Assembly (NCBI GenBank): GCA_002424635.1
Contig: DIKT01000029.1
Location: 1 to 64,000, forward strand
Reading direction: 5' to 3'
Length of the DNA: 64,000 nucleotides
Origin: Desulfobulbaceae bacterium UBA5611
Lineage (GTDB): Bacteria > Desulfobacterota > Desulfobulbia > Desulfobulbales > Desulfocapsaceae
The notes below the pieces were generated by a model. It worked only from the letters and a program-made list of their open reading frames with translations, had not been told where the DNA came from and did not search any database. The translations under genes and the position numbers were made by a program. Shown piece by piece: positions 44,078 to 52,285 of this stretch (position 1 is the first letter of the stretch; each line of letters begins with the position of its first letter).

Positions 44078-44929
44078 CTAGCTTGTAATAAAATCGCCGC
44101 CATTGATATGAATTATCTGGCCGACCACATAAGAGGCATCGTCACTGGCCAGATAAACAAAGGCGGGTGCTACCTCGCTCGGCTGGCCGGCTCTGCCCAT
44201 GGGAGTATCCTGGCCGAATTTCTGGACTTGCTCTTCATCAAAGGTCGCCGGTATTAATGGTGTCCAGATAGGACCGGGGGCCACGCCATTGACCCTGATT
44301 TGTTTGGGCACCAGATTCTGGCTTAACGATCTGGTGAAGGACACAATAGCGCCTTTGGTCGAGGAATAATCAAGAAGACGACTGCTGCCGCGGTAGGCCG
44401 TAATGCTGGTGGTATTAATGATCGAGTCGCCTGCAGATAAATACTGTAGAGCTGCTTTGGTGATATAAAACATGGAAAAAATATTGGTCCTGAAAGTAGC
44501 TTCCATCTTCTCCAGATCAAGCTCCTCCAGATCTTTGGCTACATGCTGTTCGGCGGCATTATTAACAATAATATTTATCCGGCCGAATTCGGCCGCAGTT
44601 TTTTCAACGGCCGTGCGGCAAAAGGCTTTATCGCCAATATCGCCGGCAATGATCAGACATTTGCGCCCTTCTTTTTGGACAAGTTCCAGAGTCTGTCGGG
44701 CATCTTCATCCTCTTGAAGATAGATGATGGAGATGTCTGCTCCTTCCCGGGCAAAATGCACGGCCACGGCCCGGCCAATCCCGGAATCACCGCCAGTGAT
44801 GAGGGCCACTTTATTTTTCAATTTTTCACTGCCGCGATAAGTATCCTTGATAAATTCCGGTTGAGGACGCATTTTATATTCATAGCCCGGCTGCGATTGC
44901 CGCTGTTTGGGAAATTCTTTTGGTTGCAT
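44078..44929 (-). CDS. SDR-family oxidoreductase (YghA/YhdF-like)
   Basis: A 283-residue short-chain dehydrogenase. The start at 44929 (MQPKEFPKQRQSQPG) follows AAAGGAGAAAGA. It has the 46-residue N-terminal extension of the YghA/GsgE-type group (PGYEYKMRPQPEF), the NADP motif TGGDSGIGRAVA, NNAAEQH, the catalytic Ser and YSSTKGA (Tyr-x-x-x-Lys), and the C-terminal VVGQIIHINGGDFITS. Group members are general-stress proteins in enteric and spore-forming bacteria. The substrate is not known. It lies between the copper oxidase and Ku genes on the same strand. Confidence 0.92.
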   Translation of the reverse strand: MQPKEFPKQRQSQPGYEYKMRPQPEFIKDTYRGSEKLKNKVALITGGDSGIGRAVAVHFAREGADISIIYLQEDEDARQTLELVQKEGRKCLIIAGDIGDKAFCRTAVEKTAAEFGRINIIVNNAAEQHVAKDLEELDLEKMEATFRTNIFSMFYITKAALQYLSAGDSIINTTSITAYRGSSRLLDYSSTKGAIVSFTRSLSQNLVPKQIRVNGVAPGPIWTPLIPATFDEEQVQKFGQDTPMGRAGQPSEVAPAFVYLASDDASYVVGQIIHINGGDFITS

Positions 44930-45024
44930 TCTTTCTCCTTTAATCAAGATTTTAGAAGAGCAGAACTTATTGAAATGGCCAGTCAAAGTGTGGCCCTGCT
45001 GCCATAAAAAACTGTCTTGAACTG

Positions 45025-45822
45025 CTAGCCGGTCATCCGGGCCTTTTTCTGTTCTTCAGCCTGTTCGATGCTGGCTTTGAGGCGGGCCACGATATCAATC
45101 ATATTAGTCGGCTGGATCTTTACTTCCTCCGCCTCAAATTCGACACCCTCTGCTTTGGCGCGGATCATCGCCAGCATTTCTTCCCGGTAGCTGTCATGAA
45201 ATTCTGTGGGCTCAAACTCGCCGCTCATGCTTTTAACGAGCAGATCGGCCATTTCTACCTCGCGTTGGCCCAGCTTCACGGCGGTTGTCGGCAGCCCGAT
45301 CCCTTCTGGTTTGCGGATCTCATCCGGATAATGCATCATGTTCATGACCAGCATCTGCTCAGTCGGGCGGATGAGAGCGAGAGTTTCCTTGTCGCGCATG
45401 ACCATTTTTGCCACTCCGACTTTTTGGGCCCGCTTGAGCGCATCCACCAGCAAGGCATAGGGCATGGCCCCGCCTTCATTGGGGCCAAGATAATAGGCTG
45501 TATTGAGATAGATAGGATCGATGGCTGCAGCATCGACAAATTCCTGAATCTCGATTGCCCGGGTGGCACTGCGGGCGAATTTAGCGAATTCATCATCGGA
45601 CAGGGTCACATAGCGGCCTTTTTCCAACTCGTATCCGCGAATGATCTCTTCGGCCTCGAGATTCTTGCCGCAGACCTTGCAGATTTTTTGGTAACCGATG
45701 CGGCCGCCATCATCTTTATGGAGTTGATTAAAATGCAGCTGTTTTTCCTCAATGGCGGGGAAAAGCGCTACCGGTATATTAACCAGCCCGAAGCTGATGA
45801 TCCCTTTCCACATCGCCCGCAT
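45025..45822 (-). CDS. ku: Ku protein of bacterial non-homologous end joining
   Basis: A 265-residue Ku homologue, close to the normal bacterial length. Characteristic stretches are MWKGIISFGLVNIPVALFPA, VCGKNLEAEEIIRGYE, KGRYVTLSDDEF, and LNTAYYLGPNEGGAMPYALL. It forms a homodimeric ring on broken DNA ends and recruits LigD. The ATG is two bases after the LigD stop with GGAG close before it, so the genes are an operon. Only one ku is visible. Confidence 0.95.
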   Translation of the reverse strand: MRAMWKGIISFGLVNIPVALFPAIEEKQLHFNQLHKDDGGRIGYQKICKVCGKNLEAEEIIRGYELEKGRYVTLSDDEFAKFARSATRAIEIQEFVDAAAIDPIYLNTAYYLGPNEGGAMPYALLVDALKRAQKVGVAKMVMRDKETLALIRPTEQMLVMNMMHYPDEIRKPEGIGLPTTAVKLGQREVEMADLLVKSMSGEFEPTEFHDSYREEMLAMIRAKAEGVEFEAEEVKIQPTNMIDIVARLKASIEQAEEQKKARMTG

Positions 45823-45824
45823 AG

Positions 45825-48428
45825 TTAAGACTCCATCCTCAGCTCAGCTTTTGATGAATTGCCATGCAATATTGTCACTGCCTGTTTCAGCCTCTGTTTA
45901 AGCTCCAGCACCGGCAGAAACAGATCTCCGACCTGATCGATTCTGGCGTCCATGGTCTTGATGGTAAACTGGGTCGGCTGCAGACATTGTTCCACCTCAG
46001 GCCAGGTCAAGGGCGCCGAGACGGTTGCTCCTTCTCTGGCCCTGACTGTATAGACGCCCGCCAGTGTTTTACTCAATCCGTTCTGCAGATAATCAAGATA
46101 GACGGTTTCAGCCGGGCGCTTTTTGGTCATCCGCTCAATGGTTGTTTCCTCGGGGCTGCGGTCATGGGTGAGGCGGGCCATCACCTCGGCAAAAGCGGTG
46201 ACCTGCTCATGGCCGTAAATGGCCTCTACCGGAATAAAGATATGGAGGCCGCGGCTGCCGGAGGTCTTGGGGCAGGATTGTAAACCGGCATCGGCCAGCA
46301 GATCCCGGATCAGCAGCGCCACTTTACAGATCTTCGAATATTTGGTGTCCGGGCCGGGATCAAGATCGAGAACCACATAATCCGGATGTTGGGTAGTCAG
46401 ATATCTGGAGTGCCAGGGGCTGATCTGCACGGCGCCGAGGTTGGCCAGATAGACTAAGGTCGCTCTGTTGTTGCACAGGGCGTACACAATCTGCTCGCCT
46501 TTATCGTTGGCAGGTGAAGTCCATGTCTTGATAAATGGTGGGGCCCCCTCGAGATTGTGTTGATAGAAGGCCTGGGCCTTAATACCGTTAGGGTATCTCT
46601 TGAGCACCAGTGGCCGGTCCTGGAGGTGGGGCAGAATAGTCGCGGCAATCTGGTAATAATAACGGACGAAGTCGCCTTTGGTAAAACCACTGTCGGGCCA
46701 GTAGATTTTCTCCAGATTGGTGAGGGCGAGTTCCTGGCCATCAACTATTACCCGGTGGTTGCCGTGCAGTGTTTCTGCCGCAAAAAAATCCGCGGCCTGC
46801 AGGGCAGTCTTCGCGCCAACGGCTGAGTGTTTTTTAAGCTTCGGGTGGCCGGCAGGCGTCTTTTCTACCTCAACAATTTCCTGGGCTTCCAGCGTACAGG
46901 TCCGTGGATCTTTATCATCTCTTAGCCGCAGGAAAATGGGGTGACGGAGTTTGCCGTCGCCGGTTTTCTCCGTATAACGGACTTCACAGACCAGCTCAGG
47001 CCGTAGCCACTGCGCCGGCTGGTCTGTCTTGACCGCTGTCGCAAAAGGGGAATTGTCTGTTCGCCGTGAGCTCATCAGCTCAAAGATCTGTTTCAGGCTA
47101 TTTTCGCTGAAGCCGCCACCGACGTTGCCGATGTAGCGCAGTTGGTCCTTATCATAAAGGCCGAGGATCAAAGCGCCGAAGGATGAACGGCTGCCGCGGC
47201 CTTTGGTGTAACCGCCGATGACGGCGTCCATGGTCTGCGCGGTCTTGATCTTCAACCATTTTTTACTGCGCCGCTGCTCATATTTACTGTGGCTGTCCTT
47301 GGCCACGACACCTTCCATCTGCTGCGCGCGGATCTGCTCAAAAAGCAGGGTACCCTTCTCCTTGACATGATCGCTGAGCCGGATGCTGCCTTGATTATCT
47401 ATGAGTTGAGATAGAAGATGTTTACGGTCGAGTAAGGGTTCATTGCTGAGATCATGGCCATTACAGTAGATCAGATCGAAGACATAATAGACCAGAACCG
47501 GTTTGTCGGTACTGCTCGGTTTGGCACGAAAGCCGGCGGCGTTCTGCATCAATTGAAAATCCGGCTTCCCCTCGGCATTGAGGGCCACGATTTCACCATC
47601 AATGACAGCCGTTCGGGCCGATATCTCAAAGCGGGCCGCGACCAGCTCAGGGAACTTGTCGCCGAGATCGATATGATTCCTGGAGACAAAGCGAATCCGG
47701 TCGTCCTCCACATAACAGATGCTGCGGTAGCCGTCCCATTTAATCTCGAAAAGCCAATCGGCATCATCGAATGGTTGGTTGACCAGAGTGGCCAGCATCG
47801 GCTCAACTTGGGCAGGAAAGGGGCCGGGTTTACCTATTTTAACCTCGACGATGTGCTTCTCGGTACCGTTCACCACGACGGTTGCCGCTTCGGCCAGGGG
47901 GCGGCTTTTGCTGTCAGAGGCCAGGACGGGTTCAAGCGTCCACCCTGGAATAGCGCACTCATCTGCCTTTTTCATGAGCAGCCAGGAGTCTTGCGCCTGC
48001 CTGGTGCGCACCAGATGAAACTCGCCGCATAGCCGCCGGCCCTTAAGCCTGAAGCTGAGCTTGCCATTGTGGAGGCCCTGCTCAGGATTGGGCGGATCAA
48101 TGATCTCATAGCTGCCGATGTCCCAGACAGCCACCTCACCTGCGCCATAGTTGCCTTGAGGGATGGTGCCTTCGAAGGTGAGGTATTCCAGGGGATGATC
48201 TTCAGTCTGGACGGCCAGACGCTTTTCGTGGGGATCAAGGGAGGGACCTTTGGGGATGGCCCAGCTTTTCAGGACGCCATTGATCTCCAGCCGCAGATCA
48301 AAATGCAAATGGCGGGCATGGTGCTCCTGGATGACGAAACTTTGCCCGGAACCATAATCACTGACTCCGCCAGCTGGCTCCGGCGTTTTGTCGAGCTGTC
48401 GTTTGCTCCTATACTTATCAAGCGACAT
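45825..48428 (-). CDS. ligD: ATP-dependent DNA ligase D (PE-ligase-polymerase)
   Basis: An 867-residue multifunctional NHEJ enzyme. The N-terminal 3'-phosphoesterase domain has HHARHLHFDLRLEINGVLKSWA (residues about 35-56). The ligase domain has motif I EIKWDGYRS with the adenylated Lys, and later VVAKDSHSKYEQRRSKKWLKIK. The primase-like polymerase domain has YYYQIAATILPHLQDRPLVL, DYVVLDLDPGPDT (catalytic Asp pair) and PKTSGSRGLHIFIP. The domain order is as in Pseudomonas LigD, not Mycobacterium. I place the start at 48428 (MSLDKYRSKRQ), where GGGAGAC precedes it; ATGs at 48443 and 48464 are alternatives. Ku follows immediately. Confidence 0.95.
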   Translation of the reverse strand: MSLDKYRSKRQLDKTPEPAGGVSDYGSGQSFVIQEHHARHLHFDLRLEINGVLKSWAIPKGPSLDPHEKRLAVQTEDHPLEYLTFEGTIPQGNYGAGEVAVWDIGSYEIIDPPNPEQGLHNGKLSFRLKGRRLCGEFHLVRTRQAQDSWLLMKKADECAIPGWTLEPVLASDSKSRPLAEAATVVVNGTEKHIVEVKIGKPGPFPAQVEPMLATLVNQPFDDADWLFEIKWDGYRSICYVEDDRIRFVSRNHIDLGDKFPELVAARFEISARTAVIDGEIVALNAEGKPDFQLMQNAAGFRAKPSSTDKPVLVYYVFDLIYCNGHDLSNEPLLDRKHLLSQLIDNQGSIRLSDHVKEKGTLLFEQIRAQQMEGVVAKDSHSKYEQRRSKKWLKIKTAQTMDAVIGGYTKGRGSRSSFGALILGLYDKDQLRYIGNVGGGFSENSLKQIFELMSSRRTDNSPFATAVKTDQPAQWLRPELVCEVRYTEKTGDGKLRHPIFLRLRDDKDPRTCTLEAQEIVEVEKTPAGHPKLKKHSAVGAKTALQAADFFAAETLHGNHRVIVDGQELALTNLEKIYWPDSGFTKGDFVRYYYQIAATILPHLQDRPLVLKRYPNGIKAQAFYQHNLEGAPPFIKTWTSPANDKGEQIVYALCNNRATLVYLANLGAVQISPWHSRYLTTQHPDYVVLDLDPGPDTKYSKICKVALLIRDLLADAGLQSCPKTSGSRGLHIFIPVEAIYGHEQVTAFAEVMARLTHDRSPEETTIERMTKKRPAETVYLDYLQNGLSKTLAGVYTVRAREGATVSAPLTWPEVEQCLQPTQFTIKTMDARIDQVGDLFLPVLELKQRLKQAVTILHGNSSKAELRMES

Positions 48429-48503
48429 CGGCCAGTCTCCCATGTTATAATTTCGCTCAAACAAAGTATTATCCAGATCATTATTTGACCTTTATTGCCG
48501 GCC

Positions 48504-48554
48504 AAAAAAAAAGGGAAGAGAAAAGACGGCCCTGCTAAGGGGATGCGGCTCTTC
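48504..48554 (-). terminator. Intrinsic terminator of the stress operon
   Basis: On the minus strand GAAGAG (48554-48549) pairs with CTCTTC (48520-48515), with additional GC pairing inside, followed by CC and nine T residues. It stands about 20 bp after the hemerythrin stop, so it separates the stress operon from ligD, which then needs its own promoter within 48429-48503. Confidence 0.75.
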
Positions 48555-48573
48555 TCCTCCCTGCGGTTCTTGG

Positions 48574-49032
48574 TTATCTCAGATTTTTTCGGATTTTTTG
48601 TTTTTCCTGCTCAAACTTGGTCATGATAGTGTGGAGCTCGTCCCGGTCGAAAGCTTTTTTAGCACTTTTGAATATGTTGCTCTCTTCGTCTTTGATATGG
48701 TGATCAACCAGCTCTTTAAACACCCTCATCTTGGCGGCCCATTTATCATCGCCCTTCGGCATTTTGTCCAGTTCCTTTAAAACCAACTCACTCACATGAT
48801 GTTCCTCCATGCCTTCCAGCGCATCTTCACGAGCCTCCTCCTTTTCCATTAAAGGTGTATAAAAAACGCCTTCCTCGGCTTTCATATGAGGTACCAGTTC
48901 TTCTTTCAGCTGTTGAAATAATTGTTCCCGCTTCTTCATTGTGGCGCCATTTTCACTGGTTTCATCAAGCTGTTCCAGGATGTCCTTTACTTCCATATGA
49001 TCCTGCTTGAGCAATTTAAAGAATTCATTCAT
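48574..49032 (-). CDS. Hemerythrin-domain protein
   Basis: A 152-residue helical protein with the HHE cation-binding pattern: LLKQDHMEVKDIL (first His), LVPHMKAEEGVFYTPL (His...Glu), MEEHHVSEL and LVDHHIKDEESNIF. These residues make a di-iron site that binds oxygen, NO or peroxide. It may protect the cell during oxygen exposure. It is the last gene before the terminator at 48504-48554 and probably belongs to the operon that starts at the sigma-54 promoter 52118-52134. Confidence 0.9.
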   Translation of the reverse strand: MNEFFKLLKQDHMEVKDILEQLDETSENGATMKKREQLFQQLKEELVPHMKAEEGVFYTPLMEKEEAREDALEGMEEHHVSELVLKELDKMPKGDDKWAAKMRVFKELVDHHIKDEESNIFKSAKKAFDRDELHTIMTKFEQEKQKIRKNLR

Positions 49033-49056
49033 GTTTTTTTTCTCCTTGTCTTCGCT

Positions 49057-49161
49057 TTAAGTGCATCCACGCAATAGGTAAAATAATATTAAGATGGGAA
49101 TTGGCACTCCCAATGCCCACAGCAAAATCCAGCCTATCTTTCCATTTTGATTGTTAAGCAT
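49057..49161 (-). CDS. 34-aa membrane protein
   Basis: MLNNQNGKIGWILLWALGVP followed by a hydrophobic run and LLRGCT. It has one membrane helix with a Pro-x-Pro break and a Cys-Thr end. This pattern recurs as a tiny unnamed protein in many proteobacterial stress loci; I recall the pattern but no name. GAGG stands close before the ATG at 49161. It lies between the YqjD-like gene and the hemerythrin gene on the same strand. Confidence 0.55.
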   Translation of the reverse strand: MLNNQNGKIGWILLWALGVPIPILILFYLLRGCT

Positions 49162-49237
49162 AGAGAGCCTCGATTCGGTCAATTTAATTTTAGGATATCA
49201 CTATTCTTTACAATAGCTTTACCGGCTCATAGATGGC

Positions 49238-49573
49238 TTAACGGAAAAACTCTGATGCAATATCGGAAAGGGCATTGACTACTGGTCGGGCGATACGGTT
49301 GGTCCGCGGGCGATGGTTAGTAGTATTGGCCAGGAGAAGACCTATGCCAACTCCTATGCCTAAGGCAACAAGAATAGTCGTGCCGGGATTTTCCTGGTTA
49401 TAAACTTTGGCCTTTTCGTAGGTTTCATTCAACTTTCTGGTTGTTTTATTATACATTTCACTTGCCGTTTTCTCAGCCTCTTCATAGGCCTCGGCGCCTT
49501 CTTCAATGATATTGGCAGTTGGGCTACCGGTCGCGCCCTGCTGTCTGGGGGCCTCGAATCTATTTGTCTCCAT
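49238..49573 (-). CDS. ElaB/YqjD-like membrane-anchored protein
   Basis: A 111-residue protein. The start at 49573 (METNRFEAPRQQG) has AGGAGG upstream; a longer frame has no ribosome site. The middle is a charged amphipathic helix (IIEEGAEAYEEAEKTASEMYNKT...) followed by one glycine-rich membrane helix (TTILVALGIGVGIGLLLA). This resembles DUF883/ElaB/YqjD proteins, which sit in the inner membrane and may bind ribosomes in stationary phase. It is part of the 49-52 kb stress operon. Confidence 0.75.
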   Translation of the reverse strand: METNRFEAPRQQGATGSPTANIIEEGAEAYEEAEKTASEMYNKTTRKLNETYEKAKVYNQENPGTTILVALGIGVGIGLLLANTTNHRPRTNRIARPVVNALSDIASEFFR

Positions 49574-49643
49574 GATATATCCTCCTGAATAAAGATGAGT
49601 TTTGATACTTCTGGAAATCTTAAAGGATCTTAAGGCTAAATTA

Positions 49644-50048
49644 TTATATGTTATGGCCGCGCCCACTACCGGCAGTTTTGGCAGGTAAGGTTGCATATTT
49701 GATCCAATCGGTGGCCGCCTTTGTCACTATGGCCATCAGTGTTACTCTGAACAAGCCGGGCTTAGCGGCAGCGGCATTCAGGCCATTGAGTGAGTCGTGA
49801 ACTTCCTCGGTTAAGGAGTCCAGGAAGCGTTCCAAAGGCGGGCGGCGTGTCTTTATTCTCTTGGCGGCAAGATAGCCAAGACCACCAGCAACGCCAAGCG
49901 CCCAATAGGGCGAATCCCTTACATAGACCCGCCAATCAAGTTTCTCTTTGAGGCGCTCTCCGATTTGTTCGGCTGTCTGCGAAAGTTGCTGTTCCTCTCG
50001 AGCTATATCCTGCATGATATCTTCGGTAGTACGTTCTTTGTCAGCCAT
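49644..50048 (-). CDS. DUF3618-like membrane-associated stress protein
   Basis: A 134-residue protein with a helical N terminus (TTEDIMQDIAREEQQLSQTAEQIGERLKE), a short hydrophobic, glycine-rich segment (YWALGVAGGLGYLAAKRI) and a second weakly hydrophobic helix (VTLMAIVTKAATDWI). The N-terminal motif recalls DUF3618. AAGGAGGATCCTGA precedes the ATG. It lies between the YqjE-like and YqjD-like genes. Function unknown. Confidence 0.7.
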   Translation of the reverse strand: MADKERTTEDIMQDIAREEQQLSQTAEQIGERLKEKLDWRVYVRDSPYWALGVAGGLGYLAAKRIKTRRPPLERFLDSLTEEVHDSLNGLNAAAAKPGLFRVTLMAIVTKAATDWIKYATLPAKTAGSGRGHNI

Positions 50049-50085
50049 TCAGGATCCTCCTTTCCTTAATATCTTTGATTAAAAA

Positions 50086-50427
50086 TCATTTTTGTAATTG
50101 CTTGGAGCCAATGAGAGCTAGAATGATCCCGACGACAGCAAAAACTACGCCAATGATCAAGGCAGCAAGGGCGGGAGAGGTATATGAGGTAAGTCCGATG
50201 ATCAAGGCCGCGCCAAAAGACAACAAGGCAGCAAAACCGATAGCTGCTCCTGTCGCGATCAATATGGCTGCCTGTTGAATAGTGCTCAACTTGTCGCGAA
50301 ACCGTTGTATGACGAGCTCAATCTCATCGTGAATCACGGCGGCTGAGCCCTTAGCAAGCTGCCCCAGCAATTCAGGCAAGGATCCCGGTTCGGTAACGCC
50401 GGTATTATTTTCCACTTTATTATTCAT
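50086..50427 (-). CDS. YqjE/phage-holin-family (DUF1469) membrane protein
   Basis: A 113-residue protein. The start at 50427 (MNNKVENNTGVTEPG) is preferred as GGAGG lies nine bases before it. The N-terminal half contains PELLGQLAKGSAAVIHDEIELV, typical of DUF1469; two membrane helices follow (AAILIATGAAIGFAALLSFGAALIIG and PALAALIIGVVFAVVGIILALIG). In enterics YqjE is encoded with YqjD and YqjC; the same combination appears here. Role unknown, probably envelope stress. Confidence 0.85.
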   Translation of the reverse strand: MNNKVENNTGVTEPGSLPELLGQLAKGSAAVIHDEIELVIQRFRDKLSTIQQAAILIATGAAIGFAALLSFGAALIIGLTSYTSPALAALIIGVVFAVVGIILALIGSKQLQK

Positions 50428-50441
50428 CGGGGGAGGCCTCC

Positions 50442-50804
50442 TTACCGGTGCCGGCACATCGCTCCGATAACCAGGCCGACGGCGCCTGCTATCAAAAGGC
50501 TGCGTCCCGGACTCTCTCTGACGTATTCCCGAACTCTGGCATCGGCCTCTTGATAATCAAATTGGCGGATATATTCGGCTGATTGGTCCAGCCATTCGGA
50601 TGCTTTGATGCCATATTGCGCCATCTTCTCGTTTGGAACGTCCGGGTCGATCGCTTTTTCGCACAAAACCTCAGCCGCTTGATGGAGCTTGTCGGCAATG
50701 ATATTTTTCATGTTCCCCAGGCCGCAGCAGCATGATCTATCCGACCCTGGGATCCCTGCCGTGGTCTCTCCGGTTGGGTCTATATCACAATTAGTTATTC
50801 CCAT
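50442..50804 (-). CDS. DUF883-like glycine-zipper membrane protein
   Basis: A protein of about 120 residues. Its C-terminal half ADARVREYVRESPGRSLLIA plus GAVGLVIGAMCRHR is the typical DUF883/YqjD end: an amphipathic helix, a Pro-Gly turn and a short glycine-rich membrane helix. The start is uncertain: ATG at 50804 has GAGG close by; ATG at 50711 (MKNIIADKLHQ) is an alternative that removes a Cys-rich leader (RSCCCGLG). It stands 14 bp before the YqjE-like gene. Confidence 0.7.
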   Translation of the reverse strand: MGITNCDIDPTGETTAGIPGSDRSCCCGLGNMKNIIADKLHQAAEVLCEKAIDPDVPNEKMAQYGIKASEWLDQSAEYIRQFDYQEADARVREYVRESPGRSLLIAGAVGLVIGAMCRHR

Positions 50805-50901
50805 AGTTCGCCTCATAAAGGAGTCATGGTTGAGAACAGCCTGAACATTTTGCAATGATGAAAATATGATGACTATCTGTTCATGACCCGTTTGCTATAA
50901 C

Positions 50902-51570
50902 TTATAGCTTATCACGTAGAGGAGCTCTGGTACTGGAAGTAGTAGTGGCGGTGGTCCTTGGCTTGGACTCGCCTGCTGTTGGATAATCAGGATTATAATC
51001 ACGGCGTGGAGGGACATCAGAGCCGGGTTTATCGCTGATATCATAGTCGGCACTGGCTTCTGCTTTATAGGCCACATCTTCCGCCCCGGTCCGTTCTAAA
51101 ATGTCTTTAGCCTTATTCTTCCAGTCCCGATTGTCGGCATGGACAGAGAGTAAAATTCCGCCTTCTTTGATACGCCCTTCATAGCGGTTGGCCTCATACT
51201 CGGGAATACCCATACCGATCAGTGCTCCGGCTATACCTCCGACTAAGCCACCGGCGCCGACCCCGGCTAAAGCAGCCACGATGGGTCCAGCTGCAACAAA
51301 AGGACCAATACCCGGGATGGTTATTAAGCCAATGCCGGCCAGCCAGCCTAAAGCTCCACCAATGACGGCCCCGCTGCTGGCCCCTGTCGCTGTTCCTTCC
51401 GGGGCCTTGGTTTCTTTCTCGATAGCGAAATCTTTGGTGCCGCCGCTTTCAGGAAACAAGACCGAGATGTCGGCACTGCGGAAGCCGGCTTCTTTTAATT
51501 CATCGACTGCTTTTTCAACGATCAGGCGGCTCGGATAGATGCCGTAAACTGCGATGTTTTTAGATGCCAT
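50902..51570 (-). CDS. General-stress 17M-like protein with glycine-zipper core
   Basis: A 222-residue protein. The N-terminal 40 residues (IAVYGIYPSRLIVEKAVDELKEAGF...ISVLFPE) match the general stress protein 17M-like fold. The centre (about 62-120) is a strongly glycine-rich, hydrophobic zipper able to span or insert into membrane. Then follows a ferredoxin-like piece (GGILLSVHADNRDWKNKAKDILERTGAEDVAYK) and a Thr-rich tail (TTATTTSSTRAPLRDKL). AAGGAGACAAGGTG precedes the start. It is second in the operon after the BON protein. Confidence 0.85.
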   Translation of the reverse strand: MASKNIAVYGIYPSRLIVEKAVDELKEAGFRSADISVLFPESGGTKDFAIEKETKAPEGTATGASSGAVIGGALGWLAGIGLITIPGIGPFVAAGPIVAALAGVGAGGLVGGIAGALIGMGIPEYEANRYEGRIKEGGILLSVHADNRDWKNKAKDILERTGAEDVAYKAEASADYDISDKPGSDVPPRRDYNPDYPTAGESKPRTTATTTSSTRAPLRDKL

Positions 51571-51594
51571 CACCTTGTCTCCTTTCTTCAGAAT

Positions 51595-51984
51595 TTAGGG
51601 TTTGATAGTAATCTCGCTATTAATCCTATTGTTTCCTGCTGCCTGGGAGGCCTTCTGTTCAACCATTGTTTTTTCCTGCTCAGTTCTGACGTGCCCTTTT
51701 AATGTTACTACGCCACGCTCGGTAGTGATCGCCACATTCCTCTGAATCTCTTTGGGTAGTGTCTGGTCATCCTCGATGGCCTGCCAGATTTTTCCTGTGA
51801 TCTCACGTTCTTCTTTGGTGCCGACTGTTTGCTTTTCAGCAAGCGGACCAGCTACACCTACGGTTTTGTCCTGAGGGGGAGTTATTGTTTCCGGTTTATG
51901 GACCGCCAAACATGCTCCCGGGAAGTTGCCAAGCAAAAAGCCCGCTACCAACAAAGTCATAAAAAGTGTTTTATTTTTAGACAT
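51595..51984 (-). CDS. Exported BON-domain protein
   Basis: A 129-residue protein with a signal peptide (MSKNKTLFMTLLVAGFLLGNFPGACLA; the Cys could be a lipobox, Phe-Pro-Gly-Ala-Cys). The BON domain (about 60-129) contains TGKIWQAIEDDQTLPKEIQR and GVVTLKGHVRTEQEK. AAAAGGAGAAATGAA precedes the ATG. It is the first gene of the stress operon running to 48574, and its -24/-12 promoter is at 52118-52134. The leader of about 124 nt has a hairpin and a 14-codon frame (52009-52053 region, MKTRGLNATELLSM). Confidence 0.88.
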   Translation of the reverse strand: MSKNKTLFMTLLVAGFLLGNFPGACLAVHKPETITPPQDKTVGVAGPLAEKQTVGTKEEREITGKIWQAIEDDQTLPKEIQRNVAITTERGVVTLKGHVRTEQEKTMVEQKASQAAGNNRINSEITIKP

Positions 51985-52082
51985 TTCATTTCTCCTTTTG
52001 TTATTACATGCTGAGTAATTCTGTTGCGTTAAGGCCCCTTGTCTTCATGTTTTATGGACCACCTCCTTTTTTTATATCTATA

Positions 52083-52112
52083 AAAGTATGACTTGAGAAT
52101 TTGTCATACTTT
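52083..52112 (-). promoter_or_regulatory. 10-bp inverted repeat at the transcription start of the stress operon
   Basis: AAAGTATGAC (52083-52092) and GTCATACTTT (52103-52112) are exact inverted repeats with a 10-nt loop. The predicted sigma-54 start (about 52108) falls inside, so it may be an operator or a 5' hairpin that protects the mRNA. Confidence 0.45.
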
Positions 52113-52117
52113 ATATA

Positions 52118-52134
52118 AGCAATTTTAGTGCCAA
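52118..52134 (-). promoter_or_regulatory. Sigma-54 promoter of the BON/hemerythrin stress operon
   Basis: Minus strand reads TTGGCAC, TAAAA, TTGCTT, a perfect -24/-12 consensus. The -24 GG is at 52131-52132. It probably drives the genes from 51984 down to the terminator at 48504-48554. Confidence 0.8.
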
Positions 52135-52207
52135 GGAAATAAAATCAGTGATTACAAAGGTATGAGATGACAAATAGTTGAAGCTGCTTGTGCGCTAAAA
52201 CTTTTTC

Positions 52208-52232
52208 CCGAAATACGGAAACGAAAAAACGG
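52208..52232 (-). promoter_or_regulatory. Class 2 upstream element (copy D)
   Basis: Two tandem motifs: CCGAAATACGG (52208-52218) and ACGAAAAAACGG (52221-52232). A closely similar pair lies at 56805-56828. It starts 76 bp from the -24 GG. It differs from the class 1 element and probably binds a different activator. No gene lies in 51985-52285. Confidence 0.55.
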
Positions 52233-52285
52233 AAATTTGAATTGAGCAAATTGTTTTAAGAGAAGACAGCTTTAGAAGAGAAAGA

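Noticed and set aside
47454..48032. Plus-strand 192-codon frame within ligD
   Set aside because: Antisense shadow of the phosphoesterase/ligase part of LigD.
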